A DNA stretch of 64,000 bases from Sva-07 sp963717385. GTDB taxonomy: Bacteria > Actinomycetota > Acidimicrobiia > Acidimicrobiales > Ilumatobacteraceae. The notes beneath the pieces were generated by a model, which worked only from the letters and a program-made list of their open reading frames with translations, searched no databases and was not told the origin of the DNA. Every line of letters begins with the position of its first letter. Position 1 is the first letter of the stretch. This document shows positions 18,134-28,198 of the stretch, piece after piece. Where the stretch lies: contig CAVQWE010000005.1 in the NCBI GenBank assembly GCA_963717385.1, forward strand, positions 186,001-250,000. Reading direction: 5' to 3'. Both the position numbers and the translations under genes were made by a program.

Positions 18134-19011
18134 GTGTTGCAGACATTCCTCACCGGACTCCGCGAGGGGCTCGAAGCGGCACTCGTCGTCAGCATTCTGA
18201 TGTCGTTCATGGTGCGCAGCGGCCACCGAGATCGACTCCCGGCCCTGTGGGCCGGAGTCACCGTCGCAGTGGTCATGTCGTTCGGATTCGGAGCACTGCT
18301 GCACTACACGTCGGCCAACATGAGCTTCGAGGCCCAGGAGGCCTTCGGTGGAATCCTCTCGATCGTCGCCGTCGCATTCGTGACGTGGATGGTGTTCTGG
18401 ATGAAGCGGGCATCGCGAACGCCTCAAGGGCGAGCTGCACGACAAGATGTCCGCCGCGATCGAGATCGGCACGATCGGGGTCTTCACTGCTGCGCTGCTC
18501 GCCGTCGGACGCGAAGGACTCGAGACGGCGCTGTTCCTCTACCCCACCTTCCAGGCACAGGGCGCCGGCGCCGGTCCGGCCGTCGGTGCACTGCTCGGCA
18601 TCGCTCACCGCGGTGGTCATCGGCGTGCTGCTCTACCGCGGCGTCGTGTCGATGAATCTCGCGGTCTTCTTCAAGGTCACCGGTGCCGCGCTGATCGTGA
18701 TCGCTGCCGGCGTGCTCGCCTACGGCATCCACGATCTGCAGGAGGCAGGCATCCTGCCCGGCATCGACAACTTGGCCTGGGACATCGACGGCTGGGAGAT
18801 CACCAGCTGGTACGGCGCCCTCCTGAAGGGCATCTTCAATCTCGGCCCGCAGATGACCGTGCTCGAGGTGACCGTCTACCTGGGCTACCTGATCCCGACG
18901 ATGTTCCTCTTCCTCCGCCCACGGCGCGACCCTCAGCGACCGTTGCCGAGGCCACCACCACCGCGCACCACCACTCGCCCCGACACCACCGTCGGCGAGC
19001 CCGTTCGCTGA
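18134..19011 (+). CDS. efeU: FTR1/EfeU-type iron permease (two one-base frameshifts)
   Basis: FTR1 permeases move iron across the membrane using two REGLE motifs. Both are present: LREGLEAALVV near the N-terminus and VGREGLETALFLY in the middle. Dropping one base at about 18422 (joining SRT to LKGELHDKM) and one at about 18603 (joining LLGI to LTAVVIGVLLY) yields 291 residues with seven or so membrane helices and a Pro/Arg-rich tail. GTG 18134 is the start. An iron box precedes it and a cupredoxin lipoprotein follows 41 bp later, an EfeUO-like arrangement without the EfeB peroxidase. Confidence 0.8.
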
Positions 19012-19052
19012 ACACCACCGAACCAACCGACTCTCCCACCAGGAGTACCACC

Positions 19053-19751
19053 ATGCCCACACGTCGAGCACTCCTCGCCGCCTCCGTTGCCGCTCTGCTC
19101 GCACTCAGCGCCTGTTCCACCGAGGCGGCCGACACGACCGTCGCCGTCACGGGCACCAACGACGCCTGCGTGATCGAGAACGACATCATCGACGCCGGCA
19201 AGGTCGGCTTCGAGTTCCTCAACGAGAGCAGCCAGGTCAACGAGCTGTACGTGTTGAAGGCCAACGGCGACACGCTCGGCGAGGTCGAGAACGTCACCAC
19301 CGGCACGTCTCGCACGCTCACTGTCGACCTCGTCGCCGGCGACTATCTGGTGCGGTGCAAGCCGGGCCAGACAGGCGACGGCTTCGAGTCGACGTTCACC
19401 GTCACCGGTGAGGGCGGCGCGGCGCAGGCCGAGCCCGACCGCGAGCTCACGTTCGAGGCGATCGATTTCGACTACGAGAACCTCGACCTGACAGGCATCA
19501 CCGACGGTGACACCATCCGCTTCGCGATGACCAACATCGGCGACCAGCCCCACGAGTTCGAAGTGATCGATCCCGACGGTGAGCCGATCGGCGAGGTCGC
19601 CGCGATGAATCCAGGCGACTCCGGTGGCGCCACGCTGACGTTCACCTCCCCTGGCGTGTTCACCTACCAGTGCATCCTCGTCGATCCCGAGACAGGCAAC
19701 CCCCACACCGAACTCGGCATGATCGGCACCTTCGAGGTCGCCGAGCGCTGA
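19053..19751 (+). CDS. tandem cupredoxin-like lipoprotein (EfeO-like N-domain)
   Basis: A 232-residue secreted lipoprotein. The signal peptide ends in a lipobox LSACS at about residue 22. Two cupredoxin-like domains follow. The first (VAVTGTNDACVIENDIIDAG to DYLVRCKPG) resembles the EfeO cupredoxin. The second has NIGDQPHEFEV, then GVFTYQCILVDPETGNPH, which supplies candidate His/Cys/His metal ligands. The ribosome site AGGAG is 8 nt before ATG 19053. Together with the permease it suggests periplasmic-face iron or copper handling. The EfeO M75 peptidase domain is absent. Confidence 0.75.
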   Translation: MPTRRALLAASVAALLALSACSTEAADTTVAVTGTNDACVIENDIIDAGKVGFEFLNESSQVNELYVLKANGDTLGEVENVTTGTSRTLTVDLVAGDYLVRCKPGQTGDGFESTFTVTGEGGAAQAEPDRELTFEAIDFDYENLDLTGITDGDTIRFAMTNIGDQPHEFEVIDPDGEPIGEVAAMNPGDSGGATLTFTSPGVFTYQCILVDPETGNPHTELGMIGTFEVAER

Positions 19752-19767
19752 CTGCAGCGCTTCTCGG
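19741..19767. terminator. bidirectional terminator, cupredoxin and dsrE genes
   Basis: CCGAGCGCTG (19741-19750) folds back on CAGCG-CTT-CTCGG (19755-19767) with a 3-nt bulge and the loop ACTG. It spans the 3' end of the cupredoxin gene and the short gap before the convergent dsrE-like gene. Confidence 0.5.
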
Positions 19768-19775
19768 AGTGGACG

Positions 19776-20276
19776 TCAGGTGAAGATGATCTGACCGCCG
19801 GCGGCCATGTCGTAGAACTCGCCGACGGTGATGATGTCGTCGAGTTCGTCGATCAGGTCGTCGCGTTCCATGCCGAACAGTTCGACCGAGGCGAGGCACG
19901 CATAGAGCCCGGCGCCGGTGTCGTGGATCATCTCGATGAACTCGGCAATGCCCGGGAAGTCGAGCTTCTCGATCTGCTTCTCCATGTACTTGGTCATCAG
20001 CGCCGACGCGCCGGGGATGACACCGGCCAAGGTCGGCATGTGCAAGCCCGGGTTGCCGACTGCGGCCACCTTGATGTGGTCGTGGCGCTCCTTGTGCACG
20101 GCATCCATGCCGAAGAACGTGAAGAAGAGGTTGGCGTCGATGCCCTCGTTACGAGCGCCGTTGGCCATGATCAGCGCCGGGTAGATGCCTTCGAGCGAGC
20201 CCTTCGAGACGATGATCGACACCTTCTCGATGGGGGCGGCGACGGCGGCTGGCGGGATGGGATGGGTGTCGGTCAT
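19776..20276 (-). CDS. DsrE/DsrF-like sulfur relay protein
   Basis: A 166-residue protein of the DsrE2-type family: KVSIIVSKGSLEGIYPALIM, LFFTFFGMDAV and a conserved cysteine in GAGLYACLASVELFGM, the position used to carry persulfide in DsrE/TusD proteins. The C-terminus DDIITVGEFYDMA is also typical. It is the last gene of a three-gene minus-strand operon (sqr, tusE/dsrC, dsrE) with a 1-bp gap to tusE. It probably accepts sulfane sulfur and passes it to the DsrC-like protein. Soluble cytoplasmic or membrane-associated. Confidence 0.85.
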   Translation of the reverse strand: MTDTHPIPPAAVAAPIEKVSIIVSKGSLEGIYPALIMANGARNEGIDANLFFTFFGMDAVHKERHDHIKVAAVGNPGLHMPTLAGVIPGASALMTKYMEKQIEKLDFPGIAEFIEMIHDTGAGLYACLASVELFGMERDDLIDELDDIITVGEFYDMAAGGQIIFT

Positions 20277-20277
20277 G

Positions 20278-20598
20278 TCAGATGCAGCCCTTCGGCTTGG
20301 GGATGCCCGCCACCATGGCGGCGAGCTTGGCGGGGCCCTTCGGGAAGAGCACGAACAGTTCTTTGGTGCCGACGTCGGTGAGCTTGCTGATCTTGCGAAC
20401 TGTGGGACCAGTGCCCTTGTCGAAGTACTCCGACCGCATGAGATCGATCACCGTCCAGTGTCGATCTGTGAGTGGTGTCGGCACGCCGATCTCGGTGGCG
20501 ATCTCGGGAGCCATCTCCTTGGTCCATTGCTGGGCGTCGACGAAGAATCCCTCGTCGTTCACCTCGACCGAGGTTCCGGCGAGTGTCTTGGTGGGCAT
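20278..20598 (-). CDS. tusE: TusE/DsrC/DsvC-family sulfur carrier
   Basis: A 106-residue protein ending GIPKPKGCI, with the family's penultimate catalytic cysteine on the swinging C-terminal arm. The upstream second cysteine of true dissimilatory DsrC is missing, so it is TusE/DsrC-like with a single active Cys. Other family motifs are VNDEGFFVDAQQW and VGTKELFVLFPKGPA. It is flanked by a sulfide:quinone oxidoreductase and DsrE homolog, so it likely carries a persulfide between them. No dsrAB is in the window. Confidence 0.88.
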   Translation of the reverse strand: MPTKTLAGTSVEVNDEGFFVDAQQWTKEMAPEIATEIGVPTPLTDRHWTVIDLMRSEYFDKGTGPTVRKISKLTDVGTKELFVLFPKGPAKLAAMVAGIPKPKGCI

Positions 20599-20638
20599 GT
20601 TCAGGGTTCCTTTCGGGAGCTGTCGTGGTTCGTTCTGT

Positions 20639-21886
20639 TCAACCAGAAACTGGCTGCTTCTTGCCGAACTTGGGCATGTCGGGGCCGATGCCGGGGATGT
20701 CGCGTCCGGGCAGCAGGCCGTGCCAGTAGAACGATTGGAACATCAACTTGCCGAGGTGGTTCGTCCGCGACTCCTTGAGCAGTGGCAGTCCCACCGGGCC
20801 CGGGTAGTGACCGCCGACCGGTTCGTCCTCGTAGTTGAAGTCGATCAGCAGCGCCTTCGAGAACCCGGTCTCGATGAAGCAGTTGGCGTGTCCGTCGTAG
20901 GTGTGCTCGATGGGCTTGCCGTCGATGAACGCCTCGATGTTCTCCACCAGCACCTCACCCTCGAAGTGGGTGACCGAGCCGGCCTTGGACGTGGGGACGT
21001 CGGCGGCATCGCCGATGACGAAGATGTTCGGCTTCACCTTGGACTGCAGGGTGGCGTTGTCGGTGGGGATGAACCCGAGTTCGTCTCCGAGGCCGGGCGA
21101 CTCCTCGACGTAGGCGGCCCCGCCGTGCAGGGGGATCATCACCGCGAGGTCGAAGTCGACCTCGCGACCGTCGAAGCTGATCAGCTTGCCGTTCTCGCCA
21201 TCGACCTCGCCGGTGCTGAACTCCGCGACGACCTCGATGTGCTTGTCGTCGAGCAGCGATCCGAGCGCAGCTGAGGCCGTCGGCTTCGTGAACGCGCCGT
21301 CGAGCGGCGTCACGTAGGTGATGCGAACGTTGTCGCGAACACCCTTCTCCGTGAAGTACCAGTCGGCGAGGAAGACGAACTCGAGCGGGGCGACCGGACA
21401 CTTGATCGGCAGGTCGACCACGTTCACCACCAGGTGTCCGGACTCGAAGTTGTCCAATGCCTCCGCGAGGATCGTCGCGCCCTCCATGTCGTAGAAGGTG
21501 TGGACCTTCTCGCGCCAGCCCGGGCCGGTCATGCCCTCGGTCTCGTCGAAGAGCAGCACGGTGCCGGTGGCCACCAGCAGCACGTCGTAGGCGAGGGTGG
21601 TGCCGTCCTCCAACGAGACCGTGTCCGCCTCGATGTCGACCGACTCGATCGGGCACTGGTGGTAGTGGATGCCCTTCTTGAGTTGCCGGTCGCGCTTGCG
21701 GACGATCTCGTCGGGCTCGGCCAACCCGAACGGCACGAACAGCAGGCCGGGCTGATAGATGTGGCGGTTGTCCTGATCGATGATGTCGATCCGGAGTTGG
21801 TCGTCCTTGTACTTCTTGCGGAGCCGGTTGGCGGTGAGCGTGCCACCGGTCCCGGCACCGAGGATCACCAGACGTTTCTGCGTCAT
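20639..21886 (-). CDS. sqr: sulfide:quinone oxidoreductase-like flavoprotein
   Basis: A 415-residue FAD-dependent oxidoreductase. The FAD-binding GxGxxG is VILGAGTGGTLTANRL at the N-terminus; the second flavin motif is IFVIGDAADVPTSKAG. Redox-active cysteine candidates are LPIKCPVAPLEF and GHANCFIETGFSKAL, matching two of the conserved SQR cysteines. It oxidises sulfide to a persulfide and feeds electrons to the quinone pool. ATG 21886 is the start; the longer frame upstream lacks family features. It is the first gene of the sulfur operon, with a palindrome 23 bp upstream. Confidence 0.85.
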   Translation of the reverse strand: MTQKRLVILGAGTGGTLTANRLRKKYKDDQLRIDIIDQDNRHIYQPGLLFVPFGLAEPDEIVRKRDRQLKKGIHYHQCPIESVDIEADTVSLEDGTTLAYDVLLVATGTVLLFDETEGMTGPGWREKVHTFYDMEGATILAEALDNFESGHLVVNVVDLPIKCPVAPLEFVFLADWYFTEKGVRDNVRITYVTPLDGAFTKPTASAALGSLLDDKHIEVVAEFSTGEVDGENGKLISFDGREVDFDLAVMIPLHGGAAYVEESPGLGDELGFIPTDNATLQSKVKPNIFVIGDAADVPTSKAGSVTHFEGEVLVENIEAFIDGKPIEHTYDGHANCFIETGFSKALLIDFNYEDEPVGGHYPGPVGLPLLKESRTNHLGKLMFQSFYWHGLLPGRDIPGIGPDMPKFGKKQPVSG

Positions 21887-21908
21887 CGCTACAAACTCCA
21901 ATCGTGCG

Positions 21909-21927
21909 GGCCGCAACCTTTGCGGCC
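21909..21927 (-). promoter_or_regulatory. palindromic operator candidate upstream of sqr
   Basis: GGCCGCAA (21909-21916), a 3-nt spacer, and TTGCGGCC (21920-21927): perfect 8-bp arms, 23 bp from the sqr ATG. The size and position suit a dimeric repressor (for example ArsR-family persulfide sensors), but the regulator is not in the window. Confidence 0.45.
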
Positions 21928-22044
21928 GCTCTCATTGTCGAACATACGCACTGGGGCCTCGGGCGACTACGGCCTTTCGTCCCGATCCCCTCCGGGGTAT
22001 GCCCACCCGGTCGAGTACGCCTGAACTCGGTACCATCGCCGATC

Positions 22045-22656
22045 GTGAGCGAGCGGCCGCCCTACATCGCGTTCGAAGGCGCCGAAGGGTGCGGCAAATC
22101 GACGCAGGCGGCGCGTCTCGCCAACGCGATCGGTGCCGTGCTCACGCGCGAAACCGGCGGCACCAACATCGGCGCACGTCTGCGCGAGATCCTCCACGAC
22201 ACCAGCGTCCACAACCTCGACTCGCGCGCCGAAGCACTGATTGCCGCAGCCGATCGGGCCCAGCACATCGCCGAAGTCGTCGCCCCGGCACTCGACGCCG
22301 GGCGCCCGGTGGTGAGCGATCGTTCGGTGTACTCATCGCTCGCGTATCAGGGCTATGGACGCGAACTCGACGTCGACGAGATCCGCCATCTCAACCAGTG
22401 GGGCACCGTCGGTGTGTGGCCGAGCACCGTGGTGTTCCTCGACACACCCGACGACGTCATCACCGAACGGATGAGCCGCCGCGACCTCGACCGATTCGAA
22501 GCTGCCGGCGACGAGTTCCATGCCCGTGTGCTGGCCGGCTTCCGGAAGATGGCCGCAGCCGACCCCGACCATTGGCTGACCGTGCAAGCCGTTGGCTCGG
22601 TCGATCACGTGGCCCGAGAGATCCGACGCGCGCTCGACGAACGGCACGCGCTGTGA
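22045..22656 (+). CDS. tmk: thymidylate kinase
   Basis: A 203-residue dTMP kinase: P-loop FEGAEGCGKST, the DR(S/Y) motif VVSDRSVYSSLAYQG and a lid region with RMSRRDLDRFE. It makes dTDP for DNA synthesis. GTG 22045 is supported by a -10-like TACCAT at 22031-22036, 8 nt upstream, as in a leaderless transcript. The GTGA overlap with holB shows translational coupling; tmk-holB is a widely conserved pair. Confidence 0.95.
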   Translation: MSERPPYIAFEGAEGCGKSTQAARLANAIGAVLTRETGGTNIGARLREILHDTSVHNLDSRAEALIAAADRAQHIAEVVAPALDAGRPVVSDRSVYSSLAYQGYGRELDVDEIRHLNQWGTVGVWPSTVVFLDTPDDVITERMSRRDLDRFEAAGDEFHARVLAGFRKMAAADPDHWLTVQAVGSVDHVAREIRRALDERHAL

Positions 22657-23744
22657 CCGCGTCCGACGCCTCCGACACGCGTCCGGGTCCGATCTGGGAC
22701 GACGTGATCGGCCAGCCCGCCGCTGTTCGCAACCTGCGTGCTGCGGCCGAGCGCGGTCCGGTGCACGCCTACCTGTTCGTCGGGCCGGCTGGGTCGACGA
22801 AGCTGCAAGCTGCCCGTGCGTTCGCAGCACGGTTGATGACGGGAGCCGAGACCGTCGATCAACGCGATGCCGCGCTGATCCTGCGCGGCGAGCATCCCGA
22901 CGTGCGCGAAGTCCGGCGAACCGGTGCCCGAATCGACGCCGACCAAGCCAAGTCGATCATCCACGAAGCGTCGCTCACGCCATCGGAGGGGGCGTCGAAG
23001 GTGATGATCCTCGACGAGTTCCACCTCCTCTCCCCTGAAGGGGCCGGCCGTCTGCTCAAGATCGTCGAGGAACCACCCGACTCGGTCACGTTCCTGATCC
23101 TCGCCGACTTCGTGCCGCACGATCTCATCACGATCTCGTCGCGCTGCGCACGGGTCGACTTCCGCTCGATCGGGTCAGACGTGGTCGCAGCTCGACTCGT
23201 CGCCGAAGGTGTCGCCCCAGCACCCGCGATGGCCGCGGCGCGCGCGGCGCACGGCGACCTCGAGCGGGCGCGGGTGTTGGCCACCGACCCCGCCCTCGCC
23301 GAACGGCGAAGCGCGTTCAGCGAGGCACCTCACCAACTCGACGGCACCGGTGCCGTCGCCATGCGCATCGCTGCGAATCTGCTCGGCCTGATCGACGCCG
23401 CCTCCGAGCCGCTCACGGCACGGCACGCCACCGAAGTGGCCGAACTCGACGAACGCATCAAAGCGTACGGCGAGCGCGGCAGCGGCAAGAAGCAGCTCGA
23501 CGAGCGGCATCGACGTGAACTGCGGCGCTATCGCACCGACGAGCTACGCGCCGGCCTCGCTGCGATGGCCGGCACCTACCGCGACACGGCGGTGAACTCT
23601 GCGACCACCGATGTCGAGGCGTGCGCCGATGGCGTCCGCCGCATCCACCGCGCCATGGAGATGCTCGACCGCAACCCCAACGAGAAGCTGCTCCTCGAGT
23701 CGTTGCTCTGGTCGCTTCCCGACGCTCAGGGCGTCCGATCCTGA
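22653..23744 (+). CDS. holB: DNA polymerase III delta-prime subunit
   Basis: A 363-residue AAA+ clamp-loader subunit. It begins IWDDVIGQPAAVRNLRAA and has the degenerate P-loop FVGPAGSTKLQAAR, typical of delta-prime, which does not bind ATP productively. Walker B-like MILDEFHLLSPEGAGRLLK and the SRC motif (TISSRCARVDF) follow. It pairs with tmk by a 4-bp overlap. Intact frame. Confidence 0.92.
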   Translation: MTASDASDTRPGPIWDDVIGQPAAVRNLRAAAERGPVHAYLFVGPAGSTKLQAARAFAARLMTGAETVDQRDAALILRGEHPDVREVRRTGARIDADQAKSIIHEASLTPSEGASKVMILDEFHLLSPEGAGRLLKIVEEPPDSVTFLILADFVPHDLITISSRCARVDFRSIGSDVVAARLVAEGVAPAPAMAAARAAHGDLERARVLATDPALAERRSAFSEAPHQLDGTGAVAMRIAANLLGLIDAASEPLTARHATEVAELDERIKAYGERGSGKKQLDERHRRELRRYRTDELRAGLAAMAGTYRDTAVNSATTDVEACADGVRRIHRAMEMLDRNPNEKLLLESLLWSLPDAQGVRS

Positions 23745-23817
23745 AGTCGAGCGAAGAAGTACGTCGTGTCGAGCACGCCGAGCGGGGTCGAGGTCGGTGC
23801 GCCCGGTATTCCCGGAA

Positions 23818-23839
23818 CGCGTGATCTTTTTGTCACGCG
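23818..23839 (+). promoter_or_regulatory. inverted repeat upstream of clpC
   Basis: CGCGTGA (23818-23824) and TCACGCG (23833-23839) with an 8-nt spacer containing TTTTT. It lies 75 bp before the clpC ATG and 74 bp after holB. It could be a stress-regulator operator for clpC or a weak terminator for holB. Confidence 0.4.
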
Positions 23840-23913
23840 GCCTCTGCCCGTGGTAGCGGACAGGCGCCGGTAGGGTTGCGGCACCGAATCCCACTTCGTG
23901 GAAAGGGCATTCC

Positions 23914-26515
<2,602 letters not shown>

Positions 26516-26584
26516 CACCGGCGTCCGCTCCTGACATCGTCATGACCACGCGGTCCTGACCCCGACTCGGCCATACTCGTCACC

Positions 26585-27376
26585 GTGATCCGCCGCGTCC
26601 TGGCCCTGTGCGTCTGTGTGGCTGCGCTTGCCGGGTGCCGGGTCGAGCTCAGCGTCGACATGGTCGTCGAGCCGGACGGCACCGGCACGATCACGCTCGT
26701 GGCCACCGCTGATGCGGAGGTGGTCGCCGCGGTGCCGACGTTGGCCGACGAACTGGCAACCGACGACATCGTGGCTGCGGGCTGGGCGATCGACGGCCCA
26801 ACGGCGCTGCCCGATGGCGGCCTCGCGATCACCTTGACGCATCCGTTCGAGTCCGATGCCGAAGCAACCAACCTGCTCAACAGTCTCGGCCCGCCGTTCA
26901 ACCAGATGGCGATGACGCGCAATACGAGCGGCGAGGACACCACGACTCGGCTGACCGGGCTGCTCGGCCTGCCCGACGGGTTCGAGAGCTTTGCCGACGA
27001 CGATCTGGTCGCTGCAGTCGGATCGGTGCCGTTCTCGGATCAGATCGCAGCGAGCGGAGCAACACCCGAGTCGTCGATCGGTGCCGTCATCCGGGTGGAA
27101 CTTCCCGGCGAGATCAACGCCGACGAGACCAACGGCAACCGTCTCGGCGACAATCGCCTCGAGTGGCAGGCCCCGACCGACGGCACGATCCTCGACTGGC
27201 GTGCCGTCTCGGTGCAGTCGCCAGGCGACGACCGTTGGTGGGCGCGGCCGTTGTCCGTGGTCGCCCTGGTGGCACTGGTCGCTTGGGTCGCGTTCATGAC
27301 GTTGTTCATCGGTTACGTCATCTGGGCGCGCTGGCAGCGCACACATCAGCGGCCGCCACGCCGACCCGCTCGCTGA
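26585..27376 (+). CDS. LppM-like lipoprotein with C-terminal transmembrane helix
   Basis: A 263-residue protein. The signal peptide ends in the lipobox LAGC at about residue 18, followed by the LppM/DUF3153-type beta domain (VELSVDMVVEPDGTGTITLV). A C-terminal membrane helix (VVALVALVAWVAFMTLFIGYV) and basic tail close it. LppM of mycobacteria affects phagosome interaction; the role in a free-living relative is unknown. GTG 26585 is placed by a -10-like CATACT just upstream. Confidence 0.7.
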   Translation: MIRRVLALCVCVAALAGCRVELSVDMVVEPDGTGTITLVATADAEVVAAVPTLADELATDDIVAAGWAIDGPTALPDGGLAITLTHPFESDAEATNLLNSLGPPFNQMAMTRNTSGEDTTTRLTGLLGLPDGFESFADDDLVAAVGSVPFSDQIAASGATPESSIGAVIRVELPGEINADETNGNRLGDNRLEWQAPTDGTILDWRAVSVQSPGDDRWWARPLSVVALVALVAWVAFMTLFIGYVIWARWQRTHQRPPRRPAR

Positions 27377-27428
27377 GCCCGCCCAGGTGCGGCCCGCCCG
27401 CCGACGACTGCGTGTGGCAGCCTGTGGC

Positions 27429-28139
27429 ATGCACCCGACACCGACCCGAGTTGATTTCCACTTCGACGTGATGTGCCCGTTCGCACATCAGACGGCGAAG
27501 TGGATTCGCGAGGTACGACGGCAGAACGGCATCGAGATCGACTGGAAGTTCTTCAGTCTCGAAGAGGTCAATCGAGTCGACGACAAGAAGCATCCGTGGG
27601 AGCGCGAGTGGTCGTACGGATGGTCGATGATGCGCATCGGGGCGCTGCTCCGACGCACCAGCATGGACGACCTCGACCGTTGGTACGAGCGTGCGGCGAC
27701 CGCGCTGCACGAGGAGGGCCATCGGCCCCATGATCCAGCCGTTGCTCGGCATCTTCTGACCGAGATCGGACTCGATCCCGGTGTCGTCGACGAGGCAATC
27801 GCCGATCAGACCACCCACGACGAGGTTCGCGCCGAGCACGACCGAGTCGTCGCTGCGGGCGGCTACGGCGTCCCCACGCTGTTCTTCCCCGAGTTCATCG
27901 CCGCGAACGGCGAGCCCGAGTGCCTGTTCGGACCAGTCGTGCTCGACCCACCGTCGGGCGAGCCTGCGCTCCGGCTGTGGGAGGCCACCACCGCCTGGCT
28001 CGAGTTCCCCTACCTGTTCGAGCTGCAACGCCCCAAGAACCGCCAGCACGGCGAGGTGATCGCCGACCGCCTGCGCCCGTACCTCGAAGCACGAGACTGG
28101 GTCAGCATCAACCGCGGCAAGGTCATCTCGTTCGACTGA
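27429..28139 (+). CDS. DsbA-family thioredoxin-fold protein
   Basis: A 236-residue protein beginning VDFHFDVMCPFAHQTAKW: a strand followed by CPFA in place of the DsbA CPxC, so only the first cysteine is kept. The all-helical insertion follows, and the cis-Pro loop is GGYGVPTLFF. Such single-Cys DsbA/FrnE-like proteins in actinobacteria often use mycothiol. There is no signal peptide, so it is cytoplasmic. Substrate not determined. Confidence 0.75.
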   Translation: MHPTPTRVDFHFDVMCPFAHQTAKWIREVRRQNGIEIDWKFFSLEEVNRVDDKKHPWEREWSYGWSMMRIGALLRRTSMDDLDRWYERAATALHEEGHRPHDPAVARHLLTEIGLDPGVVDEAIADQTTHDEVRAEHDRVVAAGGYGVPTLFFPEFIAANGEPECLFGPVVLDPPSGEPALRLWEATTAWLEFPYLFELQRPKNRQHGEVIADRLRPYLEARDWVSINRGKVISFD

Positions 28140-28161
28140 GCGTTGCAGCAACGCGCTCCCC

Positions 28162-28198
28162 AACTTCGTGACACCCCTGCGTCATGATGCTCGACATG
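28162..28198 (+). promoter_or_regulatory. radA promoter block with TGAC-N8-GTCA
   Basis: AACT-GTGACACCCC-CGTCAT-AT precedes the radA ATG, with CATGAT (28183-28188) as a -10-like hexamer 7 nt before the start. TGAC (28169-28172) and GTCA (28181-28184) form an inverted repeat with an 8-nt spacer lying in the promoter spacer. The same block, at the same distance, precedes rmuC (48100-48136). Confidence 0.5.
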
